Assembly: GCA_030824295.1 (NCBI GenBank)
Contig: JAVBYA010000302.1
Coordinates: 1 to 5,086, forward strand
Origin: Bacteroidota bacterium
GTDB taxonomy: Bacteria > Bacteroidota > Ignavibacteria > UBA10030 > UBA8401
Reading direction: 5' to 3'
Length of the DNA: 5,086 bases
Numbering within the stretch: position 1 is the stretch's first letter; each line of letters begins with the position of its first letter. The position numbers and the translations under genes are program-made. Below, one piece after another: positions 4,356 to 5,086 of this stretch. The notes under the pieces were generated by a model that worked only from the letters and a program-made list of their open reading frames with translations, had not been told where the DNA came from and ran no database searches.

Positions 4356-5086
4356 CTATTTCACTTCTATCTCATCAATGAACAGCCACGCTTTCCCTCC
4401 GGCGCCTTTATGCCAAGGGGGACAGAGACCGATGTTCTTCGCCGTTACCCGCACATATCGGTAGTATCCGTAAAATGATGCCTCCGCCGCTTTGATGATC
4501 GCTCCTTCCTGCTGCGGTGCGATACCCAATCCTCCTTCGAACACCGTTTGATACGAGCCGCCGTTCTGTGACACTTCGATCTTCACGGATGTCGGAAAAA
4601 AGATCCATGCATTGTTGTCCTGCAGGAATCGGGCGCGGACCGACTGGATGGGACGCACGCTGCCGAGATCGACCGTTGCATCAAGGTTGTCCTGATAGTA
4701 TCCCTGCCAATGTCCTACGCGAAAATCCTCCACGCCGGTGATGCCGTCCACCAGTGCATCCTTCCCGCCGGCGGTGTACTGTTCACTGAACGGCGTCCGC
4801 AATGTGACCGTGCCGATAGCGTTGGATTTTATGTACGCTGCCTCCGCCGGTGCGCTGAGGACGGCGTTCCGGCGCGCAACAGCACGGACGGTCGTTGATG
4901 TCTTCAGAACGATCGGTCCGGAATATTTTTTTGAAGCGGCCGTCGGTGTTGTGCCGTCCGTTGTGTAATGGATCGTCGCTCCCGGTTCCGTCGCATGGAT
5001 CTCCACCTGCAACGAATCACGGAAGGAGGGAGACGGGGCGGAGAAGTACGGCACGGCCGTGAACGGGACCGGTGTGCGGGACGATG
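4356..5086 (-). CDS. C-terminal part of a secreted beta-N-acetylhexosaminidase-like protein (GH20 tail)
   Basis: The last 242 residues of a larger protein are present; the frame stays open to the right edge, so no start is visible. A GTG at 5054 is an internal codon, not a start. Residues about 26-85 of the visible part form a chitobiase/beta-hexosaminidase C-terminal (Fn3-associated) domain with IHYTTDGTTPT at 38-48 and YSGPIVL at 54-60. Residues about 87-242 form an F5/8 type C (discoidin, CBM32-like) domain with LVDGITG at 111-117, HWQGYY at 125-130, VDLGSVRPI at 138-146, WIFFPTSVKIEVS at 160-172 and a closing LFIDEIEV. This domain order is characteristic of GH20 hexosaminidases from Bacteroidota, which release terminal N-acetylhexosamines outside the cytoplasm. 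The catalytic domain is outside the window, so activity is inferred. The protein ends at the discoidin domain, with no added sorting domain such as a T9SS tail. Confidence 0.85.
   Translation of the reverse strand, partial: SSRTPVPFTAVPYFSAPSPSFRDSLQVEIHATEPGATIHYTTDGTTPTAASKKYSGPIVLKTSTTVRAVARRNAVLSAPAEAAYIKSNAIGTVTLRTPFSEQYTAGGKDALVDGITGVEDFRVGHWQGYYQDNLDATVDLGSVRPIQSVRARFLQDNNAWIFFPTSVKIEVSQNGGSYQTVFEGGLGIAPQQEGAIIKAAEASFYGYYRYVRVTAKNIGLCPPWHKGAGGKAWLFIDEIEVK

Noticed and set aside
3137..4363. Inverted 8-base words TGAAATAG (3137-3144) and CTATTTCA (4356-4363) flanking the Abi segment
   Set aside because: Both are simply the last lysine codon plus TAG stop of two genes that face each other. 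Similarity stops at once outside them, so terminal repeats of a mobile element are not supported.

Overview
The window (roughly 55-60% GC in its metabolic genes) looks like a bacterial chromosome from the Bacteroidota/Chlorobi (FCB) side of the tree. The evidence is an FCB-style phosphohexomutase and a secreted glycoside hydrolase tail of the GH20 type common in Bacteroidota. This is inference from family resemblance, and no marker gene is present. One gene has a good Shine-Dalgarno (AGGAAGGA) and another has none, so the placement stays at phylum-group level.

Layout: (1) bases 1-204, minus strand: the N-terminal 68 codons of a predicted exported protein, leaving the window on the left. (2) bases 205-317: a divergent intergenic region with an AT-rich promoter-like core and a GC hairpin followed by a T-run on the minus strand. 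(3) bases 318-1718, plus: a complete phosphoglucomutase/phosphomannomutase family enzyme with all four active-site loops. (4) bases 1719-1818: a 100-base spacer with two strong perfect hairpins. (5) bases 1819-3144, plus: a galactose-1-phosphate uridylyltransferase-like protein (DUF4921-type by recollection) that keeps GalT-like zinc and histidine motifs. (6) bases 3145-3397: AT-richer intergenic DNA ending in a near-consensus sigma70 promoter and a structured leader RNA candidate. (7) bases 3398-4291, plus: a complete Abi_2 (AbiD/AbiF-like) abortive-infection protein with a HEPN RNase motif. (8) bases 4292-4355: a short AT-rich convergent spacer with heptamer repeats. (9) bases 4356-5086, minus: the C-terminal part of a secreted beta-N-acetylhexosaminidase-like enzyme (chitobiase-type C-terminal domain plus F5/8 discoidin domain), leaving the window on the right.

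How the parts fit: genes 3 and 5 probably form a sugar-phosphate/nucleotide-sugar pair, with hexose-6-P to hexose-1-P isomerisation next to a nucleotidyl-transfer-type enzyme. The Abi gene is an accessory defence-type insertion between metabolic genes. It has its own promoter, lower GC than its neighbours, and a hairpin RNA at its predicted transcription start. The promoter, short hairpin RNA with U-rich tail, then HEPN RNase is the most interesting unit here. It resembles the layout of RNA-regulated toxin systems and the structured RNAs reported upstream of abiF genes.
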